A program made the position numbers and the translations under genes. A stretch of 64,000 nt of DNA, from assembly GCF_033115175.1 (NCBI RefSeq), contig NC_084831.1:43432002-43496001 (forward strand), given 5' to 3'. Under the pieces are notes generated by a model, which worked only from the letters and a program-made list of their open reading frames with translations, had not been told where the DNA came from and ran no database searches. The stretch comes from Lepus europaeus (taxonomy: Eukaryota > Chordata > Mammalia > Lagomorpha > Leporidae). Numbering within the stretch: position 1 is the first letter of the stretch; the number at the start of each line of letters is the position of its first letter. Positions 36,554 through 50,345 of this stretch are shown here, in pieces.

Positions 36554-36872
36554 TTGGCTGGCGCCGCGGCTCACTAGGCTAATCGTCTGCCTGTGGCGCC
36601 GGCACCCCGGGTTCTAGTCCAGGTTGGGGTGCCAGATTCTGTCCCGGTTGCCCCTCTTCCAGTCCAGCTCTCTGCTGTGGCCCGGGAAGGCAGTGAAGGA
36701 TGGCCCAGGTCCTTGGGCCCTGCACCCGCATGGGAGACTGGGAGGAGGCACCTGGATCCTGGCTTTAGTGCACCGGCTGTAGCGGCCATCTGGTGTGAAC
36801 CAACGGAAGGAAGACCTTTCTCTCTGTCTCTGTCTCACTGTCTAACTCTGCCTGTCAAAAAAAAAATTTTTT
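36554..36872 (+). repeat. C-repeat SINE with TSD
   Basis: TSD tttagtag at 36546-36553 and 36873-36880. Confidence 0.92.
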
Positions 36873-36949
36873 TTTAGTAGAGAAGATGAGTAGTGATTGA
36901 TGAATAGGGAGTGAGGTTAGAAGATGTCCAGGTTGGGTCCCAGGTTTCT

Positions 36950-37049
36950 CCTTCCTTCCTTCCTTCCTTCCTTCCTTCCTTCCTTCCTTCCTTCCTTCCT
37001 TTTTTAAGATTTGTTTATTTATTTGAAAGGCAGAGTTACAGAGAGGCAG

Positions 37050-37085
<36 letters not shown>

Positions 37086-37348
37086 TTCCATCTGCTAGTT
37101 CACTAGTTTACTCCTCAGATGGCCACAATGGCTGGAGCTATGCTGATCCAAGGCCAGGAGCCAGGAGCTTCTTCCAGGTCTCCCATGTGGGTGCAGGGGC
37201 CCAAGGACTTGGGCCATCTTCCACTGCCTTCCCAGGCCACAGAAGAGAGTTGGATTGGAAGTGGAGCAGCCGGGACTCGAACCAGCACCCATATGGGATG
37301 TCAGCACTGCAGGCAGCGCCTTTACCCACTATGCCACAGCGCCGGCCC
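36950..37348 (-). repeat. C-repeat SINE whose tail became (CCTT)n
   Basis: Exact TSD cccaggtttct at 36939-36949 and 37349-37359. The (CCTT)n run 36950-37000 lies inside the TSD pair, so it is the mutated and expanded tail. Confidence 0.93.
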
Positions 37349-37559
37349 CCCAGGTTTCTAGATGTAAAATAGTGGAGGGTGGTGCTCTTTATTTGATAAG
37401 GGACACTGCAGGAAAGATCAATGTTAAGACTGCCAAGATCCATTTCCTATTTTTCACTAATTGGGATCTTTTAGGGGTCTTAAGGCAATCTACACAAGTA
37501 CATTAGTTTGGCTCACAGCATATTAGGATATTTATTCGCAAGAGGTATTCAATACGCCT

Positions 37560-38130
37560 GGAGGGTTGGATCAAATAACCCCCCCAAATACTTTAAAGCA
37601 TCTGATTGCTTACACACTTAATGCAATGTAAATGTTATGCAAATTGTTTTATGCTATATTGTTTAGAGAACAAAAATGAGAAGAAATATGCACATGTTCA
37701 GTACAGGTGCAACTACTATGGGCCTAACTTTTTTTTTAAGATTTATTCATTTGAAAGTCAGAGTTACAGAGAGAGAGAAAGGTCTTCCATCTGCTGGTTC
37801 ATTCCCCAAATTGCCACAATGGAACTGCATAGATCTGAAGCCAGGAGCCAGGAGCTTCCTCCAGTTCCCCCACGTGGGTGCAGGGGCCCAAGAACTTCAG
37901 CTGTGTTCCACTGCTTTCCCAGGCACATTAACAGAGAGCTGGATGGGAAGTGGAACAGCCGGGACTCGAACCAGCACTCATATGGGATGCTGGCACTGCA
38001 AGCAGTGGCTTTTCCCACTGAACCCACTGAACAGCTCCTGCCCTGAGCCTAACATTTTTATCCATGGTTGGTTAAACATATGGATGCAGAACCCACAGAT
38101 ACATAAGACTGATTGTGCTTTGGAAGATGT
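37560..38130 (+). repeat. MER2-like Tigger relic split by a SINE
   Basis: Pieces 37560-37738 and 38045-38130. Phrases aatgcaatgtaaatgttatg, atattgtttagagaacaaa, catgttcagtacaggtgcaa and tggatgcagaacccacagat follow MER2 order. Confidence 0.7.
37739..38044 (-). repeat. C-repeat SINE inside the MER2-like relic
   Basis: TSD gggcctaac / gagcctaac flanks it. Confidence 0.9.
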
Positions 38131-38239
38131 TACCTCAACGTTGTTAAAAAGTGATTATCATTAACATCTCTATTGTCACTGTGATTGAAGAGCCCCAGAA
38201 ATTTGCTCTGCCTTATTCAAGAAAGAAAGGGGGGGGGGG

Positions 38240-38520
38240 CGGGTATTTGTGCAGCTGCTTGGGAGATTTTGATTGTCAGACGCTGCTTGAGACACCCACT
38301 GTCCCATACTGGAGTGCCTGGTTTGGAGTCCCAGTTCTCCTGATTTAGCTTCCTGCCAGTGTGCATCCTGGGAAACAGCAGGTGATGGCTCTAGTATTTG
38401 GGTCTCTGTCACCCACATAGGAAACAGAGATTGAGTTCCAGGCTCCTGGCTTCAATCTGACCCAGCTATTGTGGGCATTTGGGGAACTTGTATTTCTTTC
38501 ACTCTACCCAGTGTAAAAAA
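38240..38520 (+). repeat. Old C-type SINE
   Basis: Older head (gggtatttgtgcagctgctt) and gcatcctgggaaacagcagg body. A G-run precedes it (38229-38239). Confidence 0.78.
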
Positions 38521-38533
38521 ATGTATGTGCCAT

Positions 38534-38790
38534 GGGCCAGCATTGTGGCACAACAAGTAAAGCCACCATCTGTGATGCCAGTATCCAATATGGGCTGGTA
38601 ATGCACCCCAGCTGCTCCATTTTCCACCCAGCTCCCTACTAATGGCCTGGGAGAGGCAGCAGAAGATGGCCTAAGTGTTTGGGCCCCTGCCACCCACATG
38701 GGAGACCCAGATGAAGCTCCTGGCTCCTGGCTTTGGACTAACCCAGCCCTGGTCACTGCAGCCATCTGGGGAGTAAACCAGTGGATGGAA

Positions 38791-38841
<51 letters not shown>

Positions 38842-38902
38842 TGTCTGTCTCTCTCTGTGTGTAACTCTGACTTCCAAATAAATAAGTAAATGTGTAAAAA
38901 AA
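38534..38902 (+). repeat. C-repeat SINE
   Basis: Full-length with a (CT)n tract at 38797-38836. Confidence 0.92.
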
Positions 38903-38923
38903 GTTGTGTTCAAAAATCTTTTA

Positions 38924-39456
38924 CTGAGGCTAATGTTGTAGCACAGCGGGTGAAGCCGCCAACTGCGATTTCGGCGTCCCGTATTAGAGTACCAGTTTAA
39001 GTCCCAGATGCTCTGCTTTCCATCCAGCTCCCTGCTAATGAGCCTGGGAAAGCAGCAGAAGATGGCCCAAGTATTTGATCCCTTTCCACCCATGAGAGAC
39101 ACCTGGACTAAGTTTCAAGATTCTGGCTTTTGCCCAGACCAGCCCCAGCTGTTGTGGCCATTTGGGGAGTGCACCAGCGGATGGATGATGGAGAAAGAGA
39201 GAGAACTTCCAACTGCTGGTTCAGTCCCCAGATGGCTTCAATGGCTTGAGATGGGCCAGATGGAAGCCAGGAGCCAGGAGCCTCACACAGGTCTCCCATG
39301 TAGGTGCAGGGGCCCAAGCACTTGGTCCATCTCCTGCTGCTTTCCCAGGGCCATTAGCAGGGAGCTGGATCAGCAGTGGAACATGAACCAGCACCCATAT
39401 GAATTGCCATCCCTTCAGGCAATAGCTTTAACTATTATACCAGAACACTTGGCTCC
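38924..39456. repeat. Fused inverted SINE pair
   Basis: A plus copy (38924-39189) runs into a minus copy (39190-39456). Both lack their CT/A-rich tail parts at the join. Confidence 0.8.
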
Positions 39457-39525
39457 CTTTTAATTAAAAAAAAAAAAAGTCTCTTATTGATCACAAAGTC
39501 ATACTTCTCAAAAGTAAAAAATATA

Positions 39526-39855
39526 GGCTGGCGCCGTGGCTTAACAGGCTAATCCTCCGCCTTGCGGCGCCGGCACACCGGGTTCTAGTCCCGGTTGGGG
39601 CGCCGGATTCTATCCCGGTTGCCCCTCTTCCAGGCCAGCTCTCTGCTATGGCCCGGGAAGGCAGTGGAGGATGGCCCAAGTCCTTGGGCCCTACACCAGC
39701 ATGGGAGACCAGGAGAAGCACCTGGCTCCTGGCTTCGGATCAGCACGATGCGCCGTCTGCAGCGGCCATTGGAGGGTGAACCAACGGCAAAAAGGAAGAC
39801 CTTTCTCTCTGTCTCTCTCTCTCACTATCCACTCTGCCTGTCAAAAAAAAAAAAA
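39526..39855 (+). repeat. Young C-repeat SINE with perfect TSD
   Basis: Exact 16-base TSD aaaagtaaaaaatata at 39510-39525 and 39856-39871. Confidence 0.95.
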
Positions 39856-40442
39856 AAAAGTAAAAAATATATATTTAATTGTATGAAATTATTAAAATTC
39901 CTCTGATCAGAATCTAAGCTGTGTTGGACAGCACTCATAGTTTATTGTATAACTTCCTGACCTTTCTTTCCTACCATGGGTGCCTGTCTCCATGGTAATT
40001 AGCTACACTTGTAGCTTGAGCACACCTTCCTATAGCTATGTTCCCTTGTCTCTTGCATTCTGCTTCAGGAGCTCCCCTATCACCTCTGTATGTGTGTTCT
40101 TTCAGGAACAATCTCCTTTGGGACAATCCTTGGCCAACAAAGACAACCAATGCAACAATACACTCCATTGTGCCTGTCTGTCCTGTGCTTCCTCTCCCCC
40201 ACTAACTCTTTTTTGTTCCCTAGAATCTCTTCTCAAAACTTATGTGTTTTCTTCTGAGAAACAATATTAAAATAAAAGAATACATGGGCATAGAAGGAGT
40301 TTATAATATCATCAGCGTTAACTCTATTTTAACTGTCAAAATATCACAGTGATCTAGAATCAGAAATTGTTAAAGATATATCCATTAATTCAGTTGGACC
40401 CTCTTTCCATAACATTATAAGCAAAGAAACATAAGTTGTTAA

Positions 40443-42974
<2,532 letters not shown>

Positions 42975-42985
42975 AAGACATCCCA
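42975..42985. repeat. Right target-site duplication of the HNRNPA3 retrocopy
   Basis: Exact match to 40632-40642. The old SINE resumes directly after it. Confidence 0.9.
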
Positions 42986-43204
42986 AGGAAGGCCTGCATC
43001 CTGGCTCCACTCCTGATTCCAGCTTCATGCACATCCTGGAGGCAACAGGTAATGCCTCAAGTAGTTGGGTCCCTGCCACCCAAGTGGCAGACCGGAATTG
43101 AGACCCCAGCTCCTGGCTTCTGCCAGTCAGATTTCATGAGTGGCATGCCCTTTTTCTGTAAAATGGGAAAAGGGTGAATAGTGACAAGCAAGATGGAAGT
43201 GAAG

Positions 43205-44055
43205 TGATAATATTTCACAGGAAATCACTTATTTTATTGTAGTAAACATAAAATTAACCATTTTAAAATTTACCATTGTTCAGTGGTATTAAATACATTC
43301 ACATTATTTTGCACCCATCATTATCATCCATCTCCAAAACTTTTCCATCTTTCTCCAGCTGAACTGTATCCATTAAACACTAACTCCTCATTCACTCTTC
43401 CCTCGGGTCTTGGCAATCACCATTCTATTTGCTGCCTTTATGAATTTTACTATTTTATCTTGTGATTCCTGTAAATAGAATTATATAATATCTGTCATTT
43501 TGTATCTACTTTCCATTCAGCATGAATTCAAGTTTCATCCAAGCAATAATAGCATGTCAGAATTTTCCTTTTTAATTTTTTAAAATGTATTTGAGAGGCA
43601 GAGAAAGGGAGAACAAGCAGAGCGGTTTTCCATCGACAGGGTCACTGGTTCATAGTCAGTGCTGGGCCAGGCCAAAGCTAGGAGCCTGACTCCATCGGGG
43701 TCTCCCACATGGGTGGCAGGGACCCAGCTACTTGAGCCATCACCTGCCACCTCCCAGAGTGTACATTAGCAGGAATCAGGAGCAGAGCCAGGATTTGAAC
43801 TCAGGAACTTTGATATAGGATGCAGGGGTCCCAAGTGGCATCTTTACCATTGTGCCAGATGTCTGCCACTTTTTCCTTAAGGCTAATAACATCCCATTGC
43901 ATGTTTATCAACTCATTCACTAGTGGACACTTCGGTTGCTTCCACCTTTTGGCTGTTATGAACAATGCGACTATGAATACAGCTGTACAAATGCCTGTTC
44001 AAGATTCTGTTTTAATTCCTTTGGGTATTTATCCTGGAGTAAAATAGCTGATCAC
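43205..44055 (-). repeat. Old L1 3' region split by a SINE
   Basis: Pieces 43205-43565 and 43869-44055. Phrases aattaaccattttaaaattt, gcacccatcattatcatcca, tgtcagaattttcctt and ggttgcttccaccttttggc are the reverse of an old L1 3' end. Confidence 0.8.
43566..43868 (-). repeat. Old C-type SINE inside the L1 relic
   Basis: Starts aattttttaaaatgtatttg and ends attgtgccagatgtctgcc. Confidence 0.82.
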
Positions 44056-44518
44056 ATAATTAGTTGACATTTTTTTCAAGGAATCCAGGGAAATCACTTT
44101 TAGTGAGATGAAGATCTGGAAATTCATTCATTAAAGTTTCTATGCCCATGTATGCATCCCTTGTAGTCTTACACGCCCCAGAAGGAAAATTTCTGTTCTA
44201 ACGAGTCACACCTCAGAGTCAAAGGAAGTAACCTAGCAGGGAAAGGGTGAGTTTGGATTCAGACAGTAGTGGTTAGAATCCAGTATTTATGTAGTCTAGG
44301 ACCTGAGGGCTGGTCACTTCCTTCTCTAAAGTTTACTTTTCCATAACATTGAGGCTAACAATACCTTTCCCACAGAACCACTGCTGGCACTTAAAGAGGA
44401 TGGATAAAGAACTTACCATAGACCTTTACAAGCCATTGAAAGTGCACTTTTTGGGGTCTTGGTACACAAGACAGAACAGCCCCTGCCCTAGAGGAGCCTG
44501 GCTACCTGGTAACAAAAT

Positions 44519-44712
44519 GGTTTTCTTAGTAGGGGATAGGATTACTGATTTGTTATCAACTCCATCTTTGGCCTAGGTTGTTGTAGTCATTTAGGGAGTG
44601 AAACAGCAGATGAAAGATCTCTGTCACTCTTAAAACTACACAAAGTTGTAAAAGCTGATATGCTAGTTCTGTAATTTTGACATTGCAGAAAAGATGCCAC
44701 TGGTCTCCATTT
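44519..44712. repeat. Diverged duplicate of part of the TXNDC12 3' UTR
   Basis: 44519-44551 matches 46031-46063 (27/33 by eye) and 44671-44712 matches 46109-46150 (37/42). All differences seen are transitions. The middle holds a remnant of an old SINE (about 44560-44640). Confidence 0.7.
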
Positions 44713-44831
44713 GCCATCAGATAGAGAATTTCAATAGACAGTGGTGCAGGGCTAGGATGGACGTCTTAGGGGAGTGGCACTTTATCCTCCTGACAAATGT
44801 CAGGGAGGACTCCCTAGAAGAGGTGGCTCAA

Positions 44832-45024
44832 GTGGAGGATGGTCCAAGTGCTTGGGCCTTGCACCTGCATGGGAGACCAGGAGGAAGAACCTGGCTCCTG
44901 GCTTCAGACTGGCGCAGCATGCTGGCCGTAGCAGCCAACGGGGTGAACCAATGGAAAAAGGAAGACCTTTCTCTCTGTCTCTCTCTCACTGTCCACTCTG
45001 CCTGTCAAAAAAAAAAAAAAAAAG
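44832..45024 (+). repeat. 5'-truncated young C-repeat SINE
   Basis: Exact TSD agaggtggctcaa at 44819-44831 and 45025-45037. Lacks the tRNA-like head. Confidence 0.94.
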
Positions 45025-45208
45025 AGAGGTGGCTCAAAATGGGTCGTGAAGGAAGAGTAGAAAGAAAACGTTCTACTCTAAGGAAACAAGATGAACAGAC
45101 ACCAAGCAAAAACATCTTCTCAGGGAAACTCAAAGCAATTTGATGTCACCACAATATAAAATACAAACATTAATGGGAACAAATGAGGTAGAAGAAACAA
45201 GCATCTTT

Positions 45209-45515
45209 TTTCTTCAAGATTTTGTTTGAAAGTAGTAGCTAGATAGAGACAGAGATCTTCCATCCACTGGTTCACTCCTCAAATAGCACCAACTACCAGG
45301 GCTGGGCCAGGCTGAAGCCAGGAGCCAGGAGCTTCCTCCAAGTCTCCCATGTGCCTACAGGGACCTAAGCACTTGGGCCATCTTCCCATTGCTTTCCAGG
45401 CATGTTATCAGGGAGCTGGATTGCAAGTGGAGCAGCTAAGTCTCAAACTGGTGCCCATATGGGATGCTGGCACCACAGGCAGTGGCTTAACCTGCTACAC
45501 CACAGCCCCGACACC
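45209..45515 (-). repeat. C-repeat SINE
   Basis: Ends ccacagccccgacacc; diverged T-tail. Confidence 0.88.
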
Positions 45516-45702
45516 AATAAATATGTATTTTTTTAAAATCAAAATCAAAAGTAAGAGATGAGCCCTGGAGCTCACTTGAATGTGGGAGGTGGAGGCCCAG
45601 GAGGAATCCCACATTAGGACCACATTTAGGATTCTCTTTAAGTGATCTCAATCCCTCCCCCCAATAATAAAAAGGCCATTACAGTACAGATTCTCTTGAA
45701 GT

Positions 45703-45708
45703 TTTATT
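45703..45708 (-). terminator. TXNDC12: Distal TXNDC12 poly(A) signal (AATAAA)
   Basis: A minus-strand AATAAA hexamer in an AT-rich context about 800 bp after the stop codon. The cleavage site itself was not determined. Confidence 0.5.
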
Positions 45709-46073
45709 AAAGTTTAATGGAATAATTAATACTTCAATCTTTTGTGTTGTTGTTAAACCCAGTACAAAAATACAGTGATGACTTGACAAAAATGGCCCTA
45801 CCCAGGGCTTGAAGGTTTACATTTCTCCAACAGTAACGAGGGAAAACATGCTTCCAGCTGGGGCTGACTCCAAGCACACAGCCATTCCTGCACGCACATG
45901 CGTGCAATAGGGCAGCCCAAGCAGAAGGGGAAGTGGGTTGCAGGAATTCAGGAAGAAGCCCAAGATTATTCCCAGGAGAAAGACAGAAAAAAAAAAAAAG
46001 AAGAAGAAGAAGAAGAAGAAGAAACAGGCTGGTCTTCTTAATAGGGGACAGAATTACCGATCTGCATTTAGTT

Positions 46074-46079
46074 TTTATT
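46074..46079 (-). terminator. TXNDC12: Proximal TXNDC12 poly(A) signal (AATAAA)
   Basis: A minus-strand AATAAA about 430 bp after the stop, within a segment duplicated at 44.5-44.7 kb. Its use is not known. Confidence 0.4.
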
Positions 46080-46503
46080 GTTTTTATATAAAAATTGATA
46101 AGCAATTTCTGCAATTTTAACACTGTAGAAAAGATGCTACTGGTCTCCATCAAGGTTGAGTGAAGTGGGAGGAAATGGTAAAGGACTCAACTACTTAAAT
46201 GTGAGGAGTAAACTTCCAAGTGGCTCAAGTTGTGTGTCAAAAGGTTTCATTCTTTACATTTGGCGACAAATCAACATTTGGGTGAGATGAAGCAGAAGGA
46301 AGTCTGCCACGGTCAGCTTCATCCACAGCCCTGGAGACCAGCTTCCGGCAGCAGAACCCTTCTGGCGCGAGGGCGCTCTTTCCCGTGGCGGAGCAAGGTT
46401 TCCTGGTTGCTTTAATTGTTCTGGGGGAGTCCTGAGTGCTCCTCTCCCTGCTGCTTTCCTTCCAAAACATTGACTTTAATGAAAGAAGGGATATGCATGT
46501 GTG

Positions 46504-46583
46504 TTACAACTCATCTTCAAGACGTTTCTCTCTGAAGGCATCGCCGGTCAGCCTCTCCTGAGCTTCCTTCATCCCCTGAACAA
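46504..46583 (-). CDS. TXNDC12: TXNDC12 exon 7, coding part with ER-retention signal
   Basis: The last coding exon encodes VVQGMKEAQERLTGDAFREK then RLEDEL and a TAA stop (46504-46506). The C-terminal EDEL is a KDEL-like retrieval signal recognised by KDEL receptors, which keeps the protein in the ER. The acceptor is ttcacag. The first Val codon is split with exon 6. Confidence 0.95.
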
Positions 46584-46689
46584 CTGTGAAACAAAGGTCG
46601 GGGGGAAAAGCGGGTCTTTAATACTTGACATTTGACAACTGAGGTGTATCTTTCAATGTTTTAGGAGAAATAGGAGAGGACAAGATCTG

Positions 46690-46835
46690 GACTCGAGATC
46701 TGGTTCTGCATGTTAACCCTGGCAAGTCATTTCTCTCTCTGAACTTGTTTTCCCATTTATAAAATGAGATGCAACTTATTTCACACAGGATTATAATAAA
46801 AACTGAAAGAGAGAAAATAAAATGAAAGTGCTTGA
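46690..46835 (+). repeat. MIR relic
   Basis: ctggcaagtcatttctctct, then ttgttttcccatttataaaa. Confidence 0.65.
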
Positions 46836-47139
46836 GAAACTAAGGAGTCCTCCAAGGTTAGTAGTTACTTTGGCGTACCCTCTAGGTTTAGAGACACTCT
46901 ATCATAGATTATATTTATTTATTGGATTTACCTAAGAGGCAAAGAGAAAGAGAGTACTCCTGTCTGCGGGCTCATTCCCCAAATGGTCACAAAAGCTGAG
47001 ACTGGGACAGGTCAAAGCTGGGAGCCGAGAACCCAACAGTTTGAGCCATTATCTGTGGTCTCCTAGAATACATTAACAGGAAGCTGCAATTGGTAGTGGA
47101 GACAGGACTCAAACCTGGGCCTTTCAACATGGGGTGCAG

Positions 47140-47452
47140 GGCCTCCACTGCTGGCATAGCAGGTTAAGCCTCCCTCTGTGAAGCAACATCCCATATGGGT
47201 ACCAGTTTGAGACCTGGCTTCTGATCCAGCTCTCTCCTATGTCCTGGGAAAGCAGTAGAAGATGGCCCAACTCCTTGGGCCCCTGCACCCGTGTGGGAGA
47301 CCCGAAAGAAGCTCCTGGCTCCTGGCTTCGGATCGGTGCAACTCCGCCCGTTGCAGGCAATTGGGGAGTGAACTAGTGGAAGACCTCTCTCTCTGTCTCT
47401 CCTTCTTGCTGTGTAACTCTGACTTCAAGTAAATAAATAAATCTTAAAAAAA
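47140..47452 (+). repeat. C-repeat SINE nested in TXNDC12 intron 6
   Basis: Full plus copy with A-tail that runs straight into the T-tail of the next copy. Confidence 0.88.
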
Positions 47453-47755
47453 ATTTTTTTTTTACTTATTTGAAAGGCAGAGTTAGAGAGCCAGAGCTCT
47501 TCCATCTATTGGTTCACTCTCCAAACGGCCGCAACAATCGAAGCTGGGTCGATCTGAAACCAGGAGCCAGGAGCTTCTTGTGAGTTTCCCACATGGGTGC
47601 AGGGGCTCAAGGACTTGGGCCACCTTTCACTGCTTTCCTAGGCCACAGCAGGGAGCTGGATCAGTAGTAGAGCAGTCAGGACTTGAACCAGCACTCACCA
47701 GAAATGCCTGCACTGCCAGAGGCAGCTTTTACCAGCTATGCCACAGCGCTGGCTC
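47453..47755 (-). repeat. C-repeat SINE nested in TXNDC12 intron 6
   Basis: Full minus copy, tail-to-tail with the previous one, ending cgctggctcccc. Confidence 0.9.
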
Positions 47756-48015
47756 CCCAGGTGGTGTTTTAACTGCTATGCCGAATGCCTGCCTCCTCTG
47801 TCACAGGCTGCAGATGTTCACTTGACACTAGGGGAAGAGCGAACACCATCCTACCATTCCCATTATGTTGTTTGCATCAATGTTGCTTTTATTTCATTTT
47901 CTGTGGTTACATGTAATGTTGCATGTGTATGTGCTAGAAGAGGGACTGGTCTTCCCTAAAGGAGATAGTCACATCTAGTATCATCTATAAAAGGATACTT
48001 TTAAAAGTCCAGGGA

Positions 48016-48318
48016 TAGGGCAAGTATTTGGCCTAGCTGTTAAGCTGCAGGTGGAGATGCCTGCATTCCACATCAGAGTACCTGGGTTTCAGTCCTGGCC
48101 CCTGCTCTCAACTCCAGCCTCCTGCCAGTACAGGCTTTGGGAGGCAGTAGATGATGGCTCAAGTAGTTGAGTCCTTGCACCCAAGTGCAGGACCTAAGCC
48201 AGTTCCTGGTTTAGGCTACGCCCAGTCCTGGCCATTACAGGCTTTTGACGAGTGAACTGGTGTGTGGGAACTCTTTTTCTGCCTCTCTAAATAAATAAAC
48301 ACACAAATAAATAAATGT
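48016..48318 (+). repeat. Old C-type SINE
   Basis: gggcaagtatttggcctagc head and an aataaataaacac tail, fused to a MITE fragment. Confidence 0.8.
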
Positions 48319-48500
48319 TCATGGAATTAAAAAGCTATTTATTTTGGTGTAAAAGCTTTGAAACCCTGTATAGTTTATTCATAACACACATTTTCATGAA
48401 CTTTAAGACCCCTTTATGCATGGATCTCAAAATTTATTTGCACCAAAATAAACGTGCCTTTTAATTCCATTTTTCACAAACTTTTTGAAGTACCCTTGTA
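48319..48500. repeat. Two mariner-like MITE copies in opposite directions
   Basis: Forward copy 48319-48410 (ttattttggtgtaaaagc, ttcatgaactttaagacccc). Reverse partial copy 48412-48500 (ttgcaccaaaataaacgtgc, cacaaactttttgaagtacc). Confidence 0.7.
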
Positions 48501-49950
48501 CATGGAGGAAGCTCAGTTCTCAAACAAGAGAAATTTGGTTGGAGGGCCTTAGATAGACTGAAGATAAACCTGTCTTGGGGCATCCCTCTTATGGATTAAG
48601 ACTTCAAGGAGAGCAGCAATTTGGTAAAGACTCTATACTGGTGGTTCTACAATAGCATCCTTATATAATGCAGGCCAGGAGCTAGGTTGAGCCAGTGTCT
48701 ATAAATCTCAAAAAGCAAATACTCATAAAAGCCAGATGATACAGTTTGCTATTTCCCTTTTGCTTTGCTCATGCCATTAGTAAAGCCAGATCTGAAAGTT
48801 TCAGTTTCATGTCAGCTGAGCCACAAGGAATTCAGGGAACAATCTTGGGTTCACATCTGGACTACACTAATGTGGAGATGGCAGTGGTAACTTGGGTGAA
48901 ATTCTAAAGGGAGGGTGAATCTCAAGGTACAAGAGTTGGGGACCTGACACCACTGGCCTTCTCCAGGTAGAAAAGTTCCCTCTCTGGTACCAATCTCCCT
49001 GGATCTGCACTTGGCTAGGGAAGATGACATCTCCTTATACAAGGGAAGAGGTGATGATGTCTCCGAATCTCTACATTCTCCCTCTTGTGAGAATAAGAGT
49101 GCCAAGGACTCACAACATAAAGTGACCAACAACCCAGCAATGTGAAAATATGGGACACCAGCAACCGGACTAACAACTCCTTTTTATAGATCAGGGGGAA
49201 AAGGAAAACAGCAACAACACAAGGTATGAATTCCAAACCTGCCTCTAGAATGACTGCTCGAGGAGTAGAGAACAAAGAGCATGACTTTCCAGTTTCAACT
49301 CTCCCTTGCCTGTTTGTGCTGATGCTGTTCTCTGTCTGGAATATGTTTTTCTCATTCCTTTGCCAACTAGGTCCAATTCTCCAGGGCTCAGGCCACTCAT
49401 CATTTCCTCTAGCAGGTCTTATAGACTCTCCACGATGGGCTACATCCCTCCCTCCCTCAGCTTGAAATGTCCTCCTCATATCTGTCCAGAAACAAAGTCA
49501 TCTACTTCTGGGTCCAGTTAGAGTTTAACATCTAAGTGTAAAACTTCTTAGAATTACCCAGCTAACAAGTCGTACCTCCTTCCTATGAATTCCTACAGGA
49601 AGAACAGTGTTAGTGAAGTTGAAAAAAAACTAAGTTCTGAATCCAAATCCAGGCTCTGCAGCTTATTATCAGTAAGACTATGGGCAAGTGAGGTGGGTAT
49701 TTCTGTGAGGCTCAGATCTTCACGGCTTCCTGTGGGTCAGTTGGCTCTTCCACTGGATTCCAAGTAGCTAGGGAAGGGCCTCAGTCTAAAGTTCTTTTCC
49801 TACATCCTAGCGTGGATCAAGGGAAAAGCTAGTCTCACACAGGAGATGCTAGCTAACATGCTGAACTGAGTTTCCCCCCAGACCTGTGCCTGCTTCATCC
49901 TAGTTAAATCTAGCAGCAATCCTCCCTCCTTTCCCTCTGCGTAGCTGTAC
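48501..49950. other. TXNDC12 intron 6, rest
   Basis: No exon seen. An L2-like plus-strand relic is likely around 49280-49480 (ctctgtctggaatatgtttt, ctcaggccactcatcatttc). Confidence 0.5.
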
Positions 49951-50034
49951 CTTGCTCAGCACTGACGTAGAAATACTTGTAGCTTGGGTTTCCGCTTTCA
50001 TTGATGATTTCAGGACGCACCTTGCCACTGGGGT
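49951..50034 (-). CDS. TXNDC12: TXNDC12 exon 6
   Basis: Eighty-four bases complete the Asp codon and encode PSGKVRPEIINESGNPSYKY followed by FYVSAEQ and one base of Val. This is the C-terminal strand pair of the fold. The acceptor is caatag and the donor gtacag. Compared with the remembered human protein, Arg and Ser replace His and Asn at two surface positions. Confidence 0.94.
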
Positions 50035-50139
50035 CTATTGGAGATAAATGGCACAGAGGTTGAGTCATCACAACAGAGCTACTTCAAGCACTACACGGTA
50101 CACTAGGCTCTCTGGGAAATTACAACTGTCCGTCTTTGC

Positions 50140-50345
50140 AGCCTGCTATCTCACCATCCCAACCCTTGCCTTTCAGGCTGTAATCACAATGAATTCCTTG
50201 CAATTCCCTGAACACAGAATACACTTCCTCACCCCTGGTGTCTGGTACTCGCTGTTGCCTCTTCCTGGCATGTTCCTTTACTGCTTGATGGAGGCAGGAT
50301 CATACATTTTTATTTGTATCTTCTACATAATCTAGCAGAATGCTA
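50140..50345 (+). repeat. L2-like relic
   Basis: ttgcctcttcctggcatgtt in an L2-like pyrimidine-rich context, between exons 5 and 6. Confidence 0.45.

Larger units (their letters stand above)
45690..46503 (-). other. TXNDC12: TXNDC12 3' UTR
   Basis: Non-coding sequence after the TAA. It contains a long pyrimidine tract on the transcript strand (plus-strand A/AAG run 45987-46022). Two AATAAA signals on the minus strand, at 46074-46079 and 45703-45708, would give UTRs of about 0.45 and 0.8 kb. The distal limit is inferred from the second signal. Confidence 0.65.
46905..47793 (-). repeat. Old SINE carrying two nested SINEs
   Basis: Pieces 46905-47139 and 47756-47793. The end ggtgttttaactgctatgcc is separated from its body by the two insertions. 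Confidence 0.75.
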
